Positions 26,469-36,663 of a stretch of 64,000 bases of DNA are shown piece after piece. A program made the translations under genes and the position numbers. The stretch covers positions 558,001-622,000 of the forward strand of contig NZ_RCVT01000001.1 in the NCBI RefSeq assembly GCF_016107325.1, in the 5' to 3' direction. Below the pieces are notes generated by a model that did no database searches, had not been told where the DNA came from, and was given only the letters and a program-made list of their open reading frames with translations. Source of the DNA: Sphingomonas sp. MA1305 (GTDB taxonomy: Bacteria > Pseudomonadota > Alphaproteobacteria > Sphingomonadales > Sphingomonadaceae). Every line of letters begins with the position of its first letter. The first letter of the stretch is position 1.

Positions 26469-28778
26469 ATGCGTTCAATAACTTTGCTGACCGCCCTGGC
26501 CGCGACCGCGACGCCGGCACTGGTCTGGTCGCAGGTCACGCCGGTGCCGGAGGCGCCGGTCCAGCGCGGGCGTGCGCCGGTTGCGGCGGCGTCGCAGGGG
26601 TATCGGCCGCTGACCGTCGAACGCATCTTCGGCCAGGACGCGATCCGCGGCGACAGTTTCGACGGCGGCGAATGGACCGAGGACGGCCGCGGCTATATCG
26701 CGATCGAGCCCGCCAAGGGCGCCGGCGGCGGCAGCGACATCGTCCGCTACGAGATCGCCGGCGGCGCGCGCACCGTGCTGATGCCGGCGGCGCTGCTCGT
26801 GCCCAAGGGAGGCACGCCGATCGGGGTGGAGGGCTATGCCTTCTCGCCCGATCGGCGCAAGGTGCTGATCTTCACCAACGGCCAGCCATTCCGGCGGACG
26901 CGCGCACTCGGCGACTATTGGCTGCTCGACCTCGACAGCAAGGCGCTGCGCCGGGTCGGCGGCAGCGGCGTCGCGCCGTCGACGACCATGTATGCCGAAT
27001 TCTCGCCGGACGGCACCCGCATCGCCTATGTCCGCGCCAACAACCTCTACGTCGAGCCGGTCGCCGGCGGCGCGCCGCAGCAGCTCACCCGCGACGGCAG
27101 CGACCTGATCGTCAACGGCCTGGGTGATTGGGTGTACGAAGAGGAATTCGGCCTGCGCAAGGCGTGGAGCTGGAGCCCGGATTCACGACGCATCGCCTTC
27201 TGGCGGTTCGATACGTCGGGGGTCGGCACCTTCTACATGATCAAGAACACCGACGGCCAATATTCCAAGGTGATCCCGCTGCAATATCCCAAGGCGGGGA
27301 CGACCAATTCGGCGGTGCAGGTCGGCACCGTCGACGTCGGTAGCGGCGAGACACGCTGGTTCAGGCTGCAGGGCGATCCGCGCCAGAATTACGTGCCGCA
27401 AATGGGCTGGGCGGGCAAGTCGGGCCGCGTGCTCATCCAATATGCCAACCGGTTGCAGAACACCTATCAGGTGCTGAGCGGCGATCCCGCCACCGGCGCC
27501 GTGGCCCCCCTGTTCGTCGAGCGCGACAAGGCCTGGGTCGAGGCGAACGACCAGGTCCAGTGGCTGGCCAACGACCGCGGCTTCACCTGGATGAGCGAGC
27601 GTGACGGCTGGCGCCATCTCTATCTCGTCTCGCGCGACGGCAAGAAATCGGACCTGCGCACGCCGGGCAAGTTCGACGTCATCGACCTCCTGCAGGTCGA
27701 CGAGAAGGGCGGCTATGCCTATTTCATCGCCTCGCCCGACAATCCGACGCAGCGCTATCTGTATCGCGCGACGCTGACCGGCACGCCGCGCGTCGAGCGG
27801 GTCACGCCAGAGGGGCTGGCCGGGACGCACGGCTACGATCTGGCGCCCGGCGCGCATTGGGCGCGTCATACCTATTCCAGCTTCGACCGCGCGCCCGTCA
27901 CCGACCTGCTCGACATGACCACCGGCAAGTCGCTGCGGGTGCTGGCGCGCAACCAGGCGTTCCAGGACGTCGTCAGCCACGGGCCGTTGCCGCCTACCGA
28001 ATTCTTCCGCGTCGATATCGGTGGCGGAACGCAGCTCGACGCCTGGTTGATCAAGCCCGCCAATTTCGATCCCAGCAAACGCTATCCGATCCTGTTCCAG
28101 GTCTATGGCGAACCCGCCGGCCAGACGGTGGCGGATCGCTGGGGCGGGCGCGGCGCGCTTTGGCATCGAATGCTGGCCGAACACGGCTATCTGGTCGCCA
28201 GCATCGATCCGCGCGGCGTCGCAAGCCCGCGTGGGCGCGAATGGCGCAAGACGATCTATCGGCGGATCGGCATCATCGGCCCGGAGGATATCGCGGCCGG
28301 CGTGCGCAAGATGCTCGCGACGCGTCCCTATATCGACCCGGCGCGGGTCGGCATCTGGGGGTGGAGCGGCGGCGGCTCGACCACGCTCCATTCGATGTTC
28401 CGCTTCCCCGACCTCTATTCCACCGGCATCGCGGTGGCGGGCGTCGCCGACCAGAAGCTGTACGATTCCATCTATCAGGAACGCTACATGGGGCTGCCGG
28501 AGGACAATGTGGACGGCTTCCGCAAGGGCTCGCCCATCACCTATGCGTCGGGGCTCAAGGGCAATCTGCTGATGGTCCACGGCACCGGCGACGACAACGT
28601 CCACTATCAGAACATGGAGCAGATGGCCGATGCCCTGATCGCCGCGGGCAAGCCGTTTTCGATGATGGCCTATCCGGATCGCACGCACGGCATCTACGAA
28701 AAGCCGGGGACGAGCGTGCATCTGTACAATCTGCTGACGCGCTATCTGGAGACCAACCTGCCGGCGGGCGCGCGGTGA
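26469..28778 (+). CDS. S9-family peptidase (dipeptidyl peptidase IV-like), exported
   Basis: Prolyl-oligopeptidase family protein of 769 residues. MRSITLLTALAATATPALVWSQ is a Sec signal peptide with probable cleavage near Ser-Gln. A DPP-IV N-terminal beta-propeller spans about 60-500 (for example FSPDGTRIAYVRANNLYV and WVYEEEFGLRKAWSWSPDSRRIAFWRFD). The C-terminal hydrolase domain has the nucleophile GWSGGGSTT, Asp in GTGDDNVHYQN and His in DRTHGIYEKPG. The EEEFG segment matches the Glu pair that recognises the substrate N-terminus in DPP-IV. ATG at 26469 follows GAGGGGG; an in-frame ATG seven codons upstream is less likely. Confidence 0.94.
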   Translation: MRSITLLTALAATATPALVWSQVTPVPEAPVQRGRAPVAAASQGYRPLTVERIFGQDAIRGDSFDGGEWTEDGRGYIAIEPAKGAGGGSDIVRYEIAGGARTVLMPAALLVPKGGTPIGVEGYAFSPDRRKVLIFTNGQPFRRTRALGDYWLLDLDSKALRRVGGSGVAPSTTMYAEFSPDGTRIAYVRANNLYVEPVAGGAPQQLTRDGSDLIVNGLGDWVYEEEFGLRKAWSWSPDSRRIAFWRFDTSGVGTFYMIKNTDGQYSKVIPLQYPKAGTTNSAVQVGTVDVGSGETRWFRLQGDPRQNYVPQMGWAGKSGRVLIQYANRLQNTYQVLSGDPATGAVAPLFVERDKAWVEANDQVQWLANDRGFTWMSERDGWRHLYLVSRDGKKSDLRTPGKFDVIDLLQVDEKGGYAYFIASPDNPTQRYLYRATLTGTPRVERVTPEGLAGTHGYDLAPGAHWARHTYSSFDRAPVTDLLDMTTGKSLRVLARNQAFQDVVSHGPLPPTEFFRVDIGGGTQLDAWLIKPANFDPSKRYPILFQVYGEPAGQTVADRWGGRGALWHRMLAEHGYLVASIDPRGVASPRGREWRKTIYRRIGIIGPEDIAAGVRKMLATRPYIDPARVGIWGWSGGGSTTLHSMFRFPDLYSTGIAVAGVADQKLYDSIYQERYMGLPEDNVDGFRKGSPITYASGLKGNLLMVHGTGDDNVHYQNMEQMADALIAAGKPFSMMAYPDRTHGIYEKPGTSVHLYNLLTRYLETNLPAGAR

Positions 28779-28838
28779 GGAGGATGGGCCCCCCCTGGGC
28801 GGCGCGATCCCGTTGCAAAACAAGGGCGATATCGCGAG

Positions 28839-28975
28839 TCTTGACAGAATTGACGCCTGAACGCGTCATTGCCGTCCCTGCCGCGGCGATGTGATGGCAC
28901 GATGAGAAAGAGCGGGGCGTCGCCCGGTCGCGATGCCCCGATCCTTCTACTGCGCCGAAACCTTGTAGGACAGCG
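28839..28975 (+). other. Conserved non-coding element, copy B
   Basis: Block 1 (28839-28863) begins TCTTGACAGAATTGACGCC and continues TGAACG, block 2 (28901-28914) is GATGAGAAAGAGCG and block 3 (28963-28975) is TTGTAGGACAGCG, in the same order as the reverse-oriented copy at 21.1-21.3 kb. Block 3 runs directly into the hairpin at 28973-29025. In both copies block 2 starts a tiny reading frame ATG-AGA-AAG-AGC (Met-Arg-Lys-Ser), but there is no ribosome site, so coding is doubtful. The element lies between the convergent S9-peptidase and nusG genes. Confidence 0.5.
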
Positions 28976-29025
28976 GATACGAAAAAGGCCGGTCGGGTCG
29001 CCCCGCCGGCCTGTTTCGTATCCGC
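28973..29025 (-). terminator. Rho-independent terminator of the secE-nusG operon
   Basis: A long inverted repeat has arms GCGGATACGAAAAAGGCCGG and its near-complement ending CCTGTTTCGTATCCGC. On the minus strand the GC core GGCCGG...CCGGCC is followed by TTTTTCG, 12 bases after the nusG stop. The outer arms can also pair, giving a stem of about 20 bp that could stop transcription from both sides. Confidence 0.82.
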
Positions 29026-29036
29026 GAAGGATCCGC

Positions 29037-29573
29037 TTACTTCGAGCGTTCGACCTGCTCGAAGTCGAGCTCGACCGGGGTCGCGCGGCCGAAGATCGAG
29101 ACGCTGACCTTGACCTTCGACTTGTCGAAATCGAGTTCCTCGACCACGCCGTTGAAGCTGGCGAAGGGACCTTCCAGCACCTTGACCGCGTCGCCGATCT
29201 CGTAATCGACCTTGACCTTGGTCTTCGGCGCGGCGGCGGCTTCCTCCTTGGAATTGAGCATCCGCGCGGCTTCCGCCTCGCTGATCGCCTGCGGCTTGCC
29301 CTGCGAGCCCAGGAAGCCGGTTACCTTGGGGGTGTTCTTGACGAGGTGATAGACGTCGTCGTTCATGCTGAGCTTGGCGAGCACGTAGCCCGGCATGAAC
29401 TTGCGCTCGACGGCGATCTTCTTGCCACGACGCGCCTCGGTGACGGTCTCGGTCGGCACCTCGATCTGCTCGACCAGCTGCTCGAGGCCCAGGCGGGTCG
29501 CCTCGGCCATGATGGCGTCGCGGACCTTGCCCTCGAAGCCGGAATAGGCGTGAATGATGTACCAGCGCGCCAT
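29037..29573 (-). CDS. nusG: Transcription termination/antitermination protein NusG
   Basis: NusG of 178 residues binds RNA polymerase and links it to Rho and the ribosome. [21 protein letters not shown] starts the NGN domain, [17 protein letters not shown] is its conserved beta-strand block and [14 protein letters not shown] follows. The C-terminal KOW domain is [23 protein letters not shown]. It lies 14 bases behind secE. Unlike many bacteria, it is followed by a strong terminator rather than rplK. Confidence 0.97.
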   Translation of the reverse strand: MARWYIIHAYSGFEGKVRDAIMAEATRLGLEQLVEQIEVPTETVTEARRGKKIAVERKFMPGYVLAKLSMNDDVYHLVKNTPKVTGFLGSQGKPQAISEAEAARMLNSKEEAAAAPKTKVKVDYEIGDAVKVLEGPFASFNGVVEELDFDKSKVKVSVSIFGRATPVELDFEQVERSK

Positions 29574-29587
29574 GGAATGAGGCCCTT

Positions 29588-29785
29588 TTACTTCGCGAGC
29601 TTCAGCAGCGCCTGGACGATGGCGTTGAACACCGAATCGACGCCCAGGAAGAACAGCGCGAGGATGGTCGTCATGATGACCACCATGACGCCCGTCATGA
29701 TCGTTTCGCGCCGGGTCGGCCACACGACCTTCTTGGTCTCGGCCTGCACCTGTCGGATGAATTCGATAGGGGTCGTCTTCGCCAC
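29588..29785 (-). CDS. secE: Preprotein translocase subunit SecE
   Basis: A 65-residue single-spanning SecE of the SecYEG channel. It starts at GTG, giving (M)AKTTPIEFIRQVQAETKKVVWPTRRET, the conserved amphipathic helix and hinge, followed by one transmembrane helix (about 31-52, MTGVMVVIMTTILALFFLG). No good ATG is in frame at a sensible distance: the next upstream ATG would add 24 residues without family resemblance. The upstream ribosome site is weak. Confidence 0.93.
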   Translation of the reverse strand: MAKTTPIEFIRQVQAETKKVVWPTRRETIMTGVMVVIMTTILALFFLGVDSVFNAIVQALLKLAK

Positions 29786-29986
29786 TGTTTTTCGAAGCCC
29801 GCTGGAATCAGAAAATACCGATCTGAAGCACATGGCTTTTCCGCCGCTTCCCGTGAAGGGAACCGGCGTTTGCCCGTCCTCGCTGTCGGATGGGATCAGG
29901 CAGATAGCGGCGTGATGCCGTGAAGGCAAGAGCGAGGGAAGCGGTGGGTCGTCTGATCGTCGTCGCGGTCGATCAGAGCCGGCGGA

Positions 29987-30130
29987 TCAATGCCCGTAGG
30001 TCTTGATGCCCCGTCGCCGCAGCTTCTCCCGCCGGCGGCGGCGGAGGATGACGACCGATGACGGTACGCCGATCACCAGCAATATCGCCACGATGGCGTA
30101 GACGATCAGGTAACGCGTGCTTTCATCCAT
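29987..30130 (-). CDS. Tiny single-span membrane protein of unknown function
   Basis: A 47-residue protein: MDESTRYLIVYAIVAILLVIG spans the membrane and the tail RRRRREKLRRRGIKTYGH is extremely basic, predicting an N-out, C-in orientation. GAGG lies just before the ATG. An in-frame ATG 13 codons upstream is possible. It lies between tRNA-Trp and secE on the same strand, a place where most bacteria have nothing or tuf. I recognise no family. Codon use and the hydrophobic/basic layout make it a credible gene. Confidence 0.55.
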   Translation of the reverse strand: MDESTRYLIVYAIVAILLVIGVPSSVVILRRRRREKLRRRGIKTYGH

Positions 30131-30184
30131 AGCGGCCTCGGCGATAGTGACGCCGCACGGCGTCGTCACTCCCCATTCACACTC

Positions 30185-30206
30185 AAAATGACAATTGAGT
30201 CATTTT
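30185..30206 (-). terminator. AT-rich perfect inverted repeat, possible tRNA-Trp terminator
   Basis: AAAATGAC, six bases, GTCATTTT: an exact 8-bp inverted repeat in otherwise GC-rich DNA, 72 bases downstream of tRNA-Trp. On the minus strand the hairpin ends in TCATTTTGAG, which could act as a weak intrinsic terminator. An operator for the downstream small gene is the alternative. Confidence 0.4.
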
Positions 30207-30277
30207 CGGTGATGTCGTCGTGCGTCTGGATCAAGGGCGGCGATGCGGCCCATCCATAGCATCGGGGGGAAGGATGT

Positions 30278-30353
30278 TGGCAGGAGTGGAGGGACTCGAA
30301 CCCACGGCCCTCGGTTTTGGAGACCGATGCTCTACCAACTGAGCTACACTCCT
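30278..30353 (-). tRNA. trnW: tRNA-Trp (CCA anticodon)
   Basis: On the minus strand a complete 76-base cloverleaf: acceptor AGGAGTG/CACTCCT, D-arm GCTCAGTTGGTAGAGC, anticodon stem-loop CGGT CTCCAAA ACCG with anticodon CCA, T-loop TTCGAGT, discriminator G and an encoded CCA tail. The T-stem GTGGG/CCCTC has one U-U mismatch. Its place upstream of secE-nusG is the common bacterial arrangement. Confidence 0.96.
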
Positions 30354-30365
30354 GCGGTGGCGGGG

Positions 30366-30394
30366 CCTCTAGCCGGTCGGATCGGCGAGGGCAA
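30366..30394 (-). promoter_or_regulatory. Probable sigma-70-type promoter of the tRNA-Trp/secE/nusG unit
   Basis: On the minus strand TTGCCC (30394-30389), a 17-base spacer and TAGAGG (30371-30366). Transcription would start about six bases before the tRNA 5' end. Hexamers match the consensus only partly. Confidence 0.42.
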
Positions 30395-30410
30395 GCGTGT
30401 CGTTGCCGCC

Positions 30411-30803
30411 TCAGCCGGTTGCGTCGACCAGCCGCAGCGGCGCCTCCGCCGCGGCGCCTTCCGGCGTCATCCGCCCGTCGACCTGCGCGCCGGTGGCGAT
30501 CGTCAGCATGTGATAATGGCTGTCGCCCGTGATGCGTGCGCCGCCTTCGATCGTCAGCCGCTCGGCATGGATCGTGCCCTCGATCGCGCCGGCGATCCGC
30601 GCTTCGCGAGCGCGCAGCGTGCCGACGATCCGGCCGCTCCCGCCCTGGATCAGCGAGCCGCAGTTGATGTCGCCCTCGACCAGCCCGTCGACGTGAAGAT
30701 CGCCCTCGGTGGTGATGTCGCCGCGAATCGTCATGTCGGCGCCGATCACGGAAAGTCCGCTGGTGCGCTCGCGCCTTACCTCAACTTTGCTGCCGCCGAA
30801 CAT
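30411..30803 (-). CDS. Bactofilin family protein
   Basis: A 130-residue polymerising cytoskeletal protein. The beta-helix core (DUF583) is evident from regularly spaced Gly/Ile/Val positions: SVIGADMTIRGDITTEGDLHVDGLVEGDI, RIVGTLRAREARIAGAIEGTIHAERLTIEGGARITGDSHY. Short hydrophilic ends flank it, as usual. Bactofilins organise cell-wall synthesis and polar structures in alphaproteobacteria. GGAGGGACC precedes the ATG. Its start overlaps the 3' end of the small gene upstream by 28 bases. Confidence 0.9.
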   Translation of the reverse strand: MFGGSKVEVRRERTSGLSVIGADMTIRGDITTEGDLHVDGLVEGDINCGSLIQGGSGRIVGTLRAREARIAGAIEGTIHAERLTIEGGARITGDSHYHMLTIATGAQVDGRMTPEGAAAEAPLRLVDATG

Positions 30804-31096
30804 TGGTCCCTCCACCCGTCGTCCCAATCATTATAGCAACGCGCCATCGCCGCCGCGAGCGGGGAGGGCGGCTGCAGGCCGCGCGGCAGCCGCAGGTTGT
30901 CGTTCGCCGCGACGGGTGGATGGCCGTACGGGCGCGAGCGGATCGCCGCGATCATCGCGATCGCCTGCACCGCGGCCGCGCAGCCGGCGACCCAGTCGGT
31001 GCCGGTCACGGCGACCAGCAGGACCAGCAGCGCCGTGCCGGTCTGGCGGCGGCGGTGCGGAGCGGCGGTGCGCATTAGGCGGATGGGCGTCGGCAT
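30776..31096 (-). CDS. Hypothetical small protein upstream of bactofilin
   Basis: A 106-residue protein I do not recognise. It has one hydrophobic stretch (about 20-50, TALLVLLVAVTGTDWVAGCAAAVQAIAMIAAI), possibly one or two membrane passes, and a Pro/Arg-rich tail with NDWDDGWRDQ. Start choice is uncertain: the ATG at 31096 has GGAA before it, and another at 31108 has no ribosome site. Its end overlaps the bactofilin start, so the two may be coupled. It is divergent from the str operon. Confidence 0.48.
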   Translation of the reverse strand: MPTPIRLMRTAAPHRRRQTGTALLVLLVAVTGTDWVAGCAAAVQAIAMIAAIRSRPYGHPPVAANDNLRLPRGLQPPSPLAAAMARCYNDWDDGWRDQCSAAAKLR

Positions 31097-31144
31097 CGTT
31101 CCGGCCATAGCGGTCGTCGGTTGCGGCGCGGTTAAGCCCGCCCG

Positions 31145-31173
31145 TTGACGATCGCCTGCCCGCGACGTATAGG
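31145..31173 (+). promoter_or_regulatory. Sigma-70-type promoter of the str operon
   Basis: TTGACG (31145-31150), a 17-base spacer and TATAGG (31168-31173), the best consensus match I found in the window, followed by GC-rich DNA. It predicts a start near 31180 and an rpsL leader of about 155 bases. Confidence 0.68.
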
Positions 31174-31334
31174 GCCGCGCGTCCGCTGCCCGAAAGTGGC
31201 GGACAAGCTTGAACATTGCTGGATGCAAGATGTGTGGGTCGGGGCAGCGCTAGCGCGTGGCCTTCGCCCCTTTTTGTATTCCGAAGTGCTGTGATGGCTC
31301 CAGCAAAGTAACCCTATCAAGAGGTGAAGGCTTC

Positions 31335-31706
31335 ATGCCGACGATCAACCAGCTGGTCCGCAAGGGCCGCGAACCGCAGAAGGCCAAGTCCAAGGTCCCT
31401 GCGATGGAGCAGAACCCGCAGAAGCGCGGCGTCTGCACCCGTGTGTACACGACGACCCCGAAGAAGCCGAACTCGGCGCTGCGCAAGGTGGCCAAGGTCC
31501 GCCTGACCAACCAGCGCGAAGTGATCAGCTACATCCCGGGCGAAGGCCACAACCTGCAGGAGCACTCGGTGGTGCTGATCCGCGGCGGCCGTGTGCGCGA
31601 CCTTCCGGGCGTGCGCTACCACGTGCTGCGCGGCGTGCTCGATACGCAGGGCGTCAAGGACCGTCGCCAGTCGCGTTCGAAGTACGGCGCCAAGCGGCCG
31701 AAGTGA
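31335..31706 (+). CDS. rpsL: 30S ribosomal protein S12
   Basis: S12 (123 residues) sits at the decoding centre and controls translational accuracy. The conserved [13 protein letters not shown] (Lys43 present) and [19 protein letters not shown] loop are intact. Residue 88 (Met as 1) is Arg, encoded by CGC, in [13 protein letters not shown], where most bacteria have Lys; this is the classic streptomycin-resistance position. The start [11 protein letters not shown] follows GAGGTGAAGG. It is the first gene of the str operon. Confidence 0.98.
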   Translation: MPTINQLVRKGREPQKAKSKVPAMEQNPQKRGVCTRVYTTTPKKPNSALRKVAKVRLTNQREVISYIPGEGHNLQEHSVVLIRGGRVRDLPGVRYHVLRGVLDTQGVKDRRQSRSKYGAKRPK

Positions 31707-31723
31707 TGTGAGGCGATGCCTCA

Positions 31724-31836
31724 CGTCATCCCGGCGAAGGCCGGGATCTCGTGCGGCTCGGAGCGACCTCGACCGGGGTCGCGTGCAACAACGACCTCCA
31801 TCGCGTCCATGGGTCCCGGCATTCGCCGGGATGACG
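31724..31836. repeat. REP-like palindromic pair between rpsL and rpsG
   Basis: CGTCATCCCGGCGAAGGCCGG (start 31724) and the inverted GGTCCCGGCATTCGCCGGG (start 31811), each a hairpin, fill the 160-base gap between two co-transcribed ribosomal genes. In E. coli this gap holds the S7 autoregulatory site, so the repeats could affect str operon control. Confidence 0.6.
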
Positions 31837-31866
31837 GATGGGGGAGCTGGTTAGAAGGAATTCCAA

Positions 31867-32337
31867 ATGGCGCGTCGTCGTCGTCCCGAAAAGCGGGTCA
31901 TCCTGCCTGATCCCAAGTTCGGGGATGAGGTTCTCTCCAAGTTCATGAATTCGGTGATGCTGGACGGCAAGAAGTCCACCGCCGAATCGATCGTCTATGG
32001 TGCGCTCGAAACCGTCGAGACCCGCGCGAAGCGCGAGCCGATCGGCGTGTTCCACGACGCGCTGAACAACATCAAGCCGGGCATCGAGGTCCGCAGCCGC
32101 CGCGTCGGCGGTGCGACCTACCAGGTCCCCGTCGAAGTACGTCCGGAGCGTGCGCAGGCGCTGGCGATCCGCTGGCTGATCGCCGCGGCTCGTGCCCGCA
32201 GCGAGAACACGATGTCGGCGCGCCTGTCGGGCGAGCTGCTCGATGCGTCGAACAACCGCGGCAATGCGGTGAAGAAGCGCGAAGACACCCACCGCATGGC
32301 GGAAGCGAACCGCGCTTTCTCGCACTATCGCTGGTAA
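31867..32337 (+). CDS. rpsG: 30S ribosomal protein S7
   Basis: S7, 156 residues, nucleates assembly of the 30S head. [42 protein letters not shown] and the C-terminal [22 protein letters not shown] are canonical. It lies in the str operon between rpsL and fusA; in other bacteria it represses the operon by binding its mRNA. Confidence 0.98.
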   Translation: MARRRRPEKRVILPDPKFGDEVLSKFMNSVMLDGKKSTAESIVYGALETVETRAKREPIGVFHDALNNIKPGIEVRSRRVGGATYQVPVEVRPERAQALAIRWLIAAARARSENTMSARLSGELLDASNNRGNAVKKREDTHRMAEANRAFSHYRW

Positions 32338-32388
32338 TCCATTGCGGACGCGGCCTGTCTTGGAAGCGTCCTCAATCTGACCTATATC

Positions 32389-32420
32389 GTGGGGAGCCGG
32401 CCGAGTGCTGAGCTCCCCAC
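32389..32420 (+). promoter_or_regulatory. Hairpin in the fusA leader
   Basis: GTGGGGAGC and GCTCCCCAC form a perfect 9-bp stem with a 14-base loop, ending 20 bases before the fusA ATG and just before the ribosome site TAAGGA. No T-run follows, so a translational or RNase-processing role is more likely than termination. Confidence 0.5.
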
Positions 32421-32440
32421 ATCGCTAAGGAAGCCCGATC

Positions 32441-34534
<2,094 letters not shown>

Positions 34535-34544
34535 GCCGGGTATC

Positions 34545-34584
34545 TCCCGTCATCAGGCCGCCTTCCGGGGCGGTCTGATCGGGA
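34545..34584 (+). terminator. Possible attenuating hairpin between fusA and tuf
   Basis: TCCCGTCATCAGGCCGCC and GGGCGGTCTGATCGGGA pair over most of their length around a TTCCG loop, ten bases after the fusA stop. There is no clear T-run, so it may stabilise the upstream mRNA rather than terminate it. Confidence 0.42.
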
Positions 34585-34678
34585 GGGGCTGGCAAAGGGT
34601 GAAAACAGCCGCTATGGGGCCGCCTTCACGGCGAGTCCTCAGTGCGGCTCAAGTGGAAATCCAGAAGGTAGGGAATCA

Positions 34679-35875
<1,197 letters not shown>

Positions 35876-35920
35876 GACGTTTCCGGCGCTTCGCGCGCCG
35901 GCGACATCGCAAGGTTTTTC

Positions 35921-35963
35921 GCCCGGTACCCCCAAAAAGGGGTGCCGGGCGATTGCCTTTTTA
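35921..35963 (+). terminator. Rho-independent terminator after tuf
   Basis: GCCCGGTACCCC-CAAAAA-GGGGTGCCGGGC is a 12-bp stem (one mismatch) followed by GATTGCCTTTTTA. It separates the str from the S10 operon. A smaller hairpin, CCGGCGC-TTCG-CGCGCCGG, precedes it. Confidence 0.82.
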
Positions 35964-36014
35964 TAGGAGCGCCTGTAAGGGCGCCCCTTCAGTTTTCGAG
36001 TGACGGCTCTTTCT

Positions 36015-36042
36015 CGTCGTCCCGGGCGTCGCCCCGGGATCT
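36015..36042. repeat. REP-like palindrome upstream of rpsJ
   Basis: CGTCGTCCCGGGCGTCGCCC begins a hairpin of the same family as at 31.7 and 41.5 kb, located about 100 bases before rpsJ. It may overlap the S10 promoter region; no clear promoter is visible. Confidence 0.5.
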
Positions 36043-36140
36043 CATCCCGCCGGCCTGCGGCCTGCGGCGCGAGCCCCCGACCCCAGACAGGGTGTCGGGG
36101 TGACGGTCGGGGTCGTGCTCAAGTAGCATCGGTAGGGATC

Positions 36141-36449
36141 ATGGACAGCAACATCCGCATCCGCCTCAAGGCGTTCGACCATCGCGTTCTCGACCAGGCG
36201 ACCGGCGACATCGCCGACACCGCGCGTCGCACCGGCGCGCTCATCCGCGGCCCGATTCCGCTGCCGACCCGCATCGAGAAGTTCACCGTCAACCGCGGCC
36301 CGCACATCGACAAGAAGTCGCGCGAGCAGTTCGAGGTGCGCACCTACAAGCGCATGCTCGACATCGTGCAGCCGACCCCGCAGACGGTCGACGCGCTGAT
36401 GAAGCTCGACCTCGCCGCCGGCGTTGACGTCGAGATCAAGCTCGCGTAA
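36141..36449 (+). CDS. rpsJ: 30S ribosomal protein S10
   Basis: S10/NusE, 102 residues, part of the 30S head and of the antitermination complex with NusB. Signature segments are [43 protein letters not shown] and [19 protein letters not shown]. The start MDSNIRI follows GTAGGGATC. The next gene is 214 bases away, an unusually large gap inside an S10 operon. Confidence 0.98.
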   Translation: MDSNIRIRLKAFDHRVLDQATGDIADTARRTGALIRGPIPLPTRIEKFTVNRGPHIDKKSREQFEVRTYKRMLDIVQPTPQTVDALMKLDLAAGVDVEIKLA

Positions 36450-36618
36450 GGGCTGCCCACGCGCTGCGGTCGACTCCGGTCCCGCGGCGCGATGGCATTT
36501 GAGATACCGCTGACCGCTTCGGCAGTCAGGGCAGCGTCTCCCGTCATGTTCTTGAGCATATTGCTGTGAGGACAACCGGCCCGGGACGGGGGCACGCTTC
36601 GCATTTCCGGGTCGACAC

Positions 36619-36643
36619 GCACGTCCGAATGGTTCGGGCGTGC
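36619..36643 (+). promoter_or_regulatory. Hairpin in the long rpsJ-rplC leader
   Basis: GCACGTCCGAA-TGG-TTCGGGCGTGC gives an 11-bp stem with one G-U pair, ending 20 bases before the rplC ATG. The gap 36450-36663 also contains further potential stems. In E. coli L4 controls the S10 operon through a leader hairpin, and a comparable element here is inference. Confidence 0.5.
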
Positions 36644-36663
36644 CTCTGTGAGGAGTGTGGATC

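Noticed and set aside
28963..28975. Block 3 (TTGTAGGACAGCG) as a fragment of 23S rRNA
   Set aside because: The resemblance is limited to about nine bases, and nothing around it fits rRNA.
31257..31334. Extended N-terminus of S12 in the open frame upstream
   Set aside because: The extension has no S12 similarity, and the ATG at 31335 has a good ribosome site.
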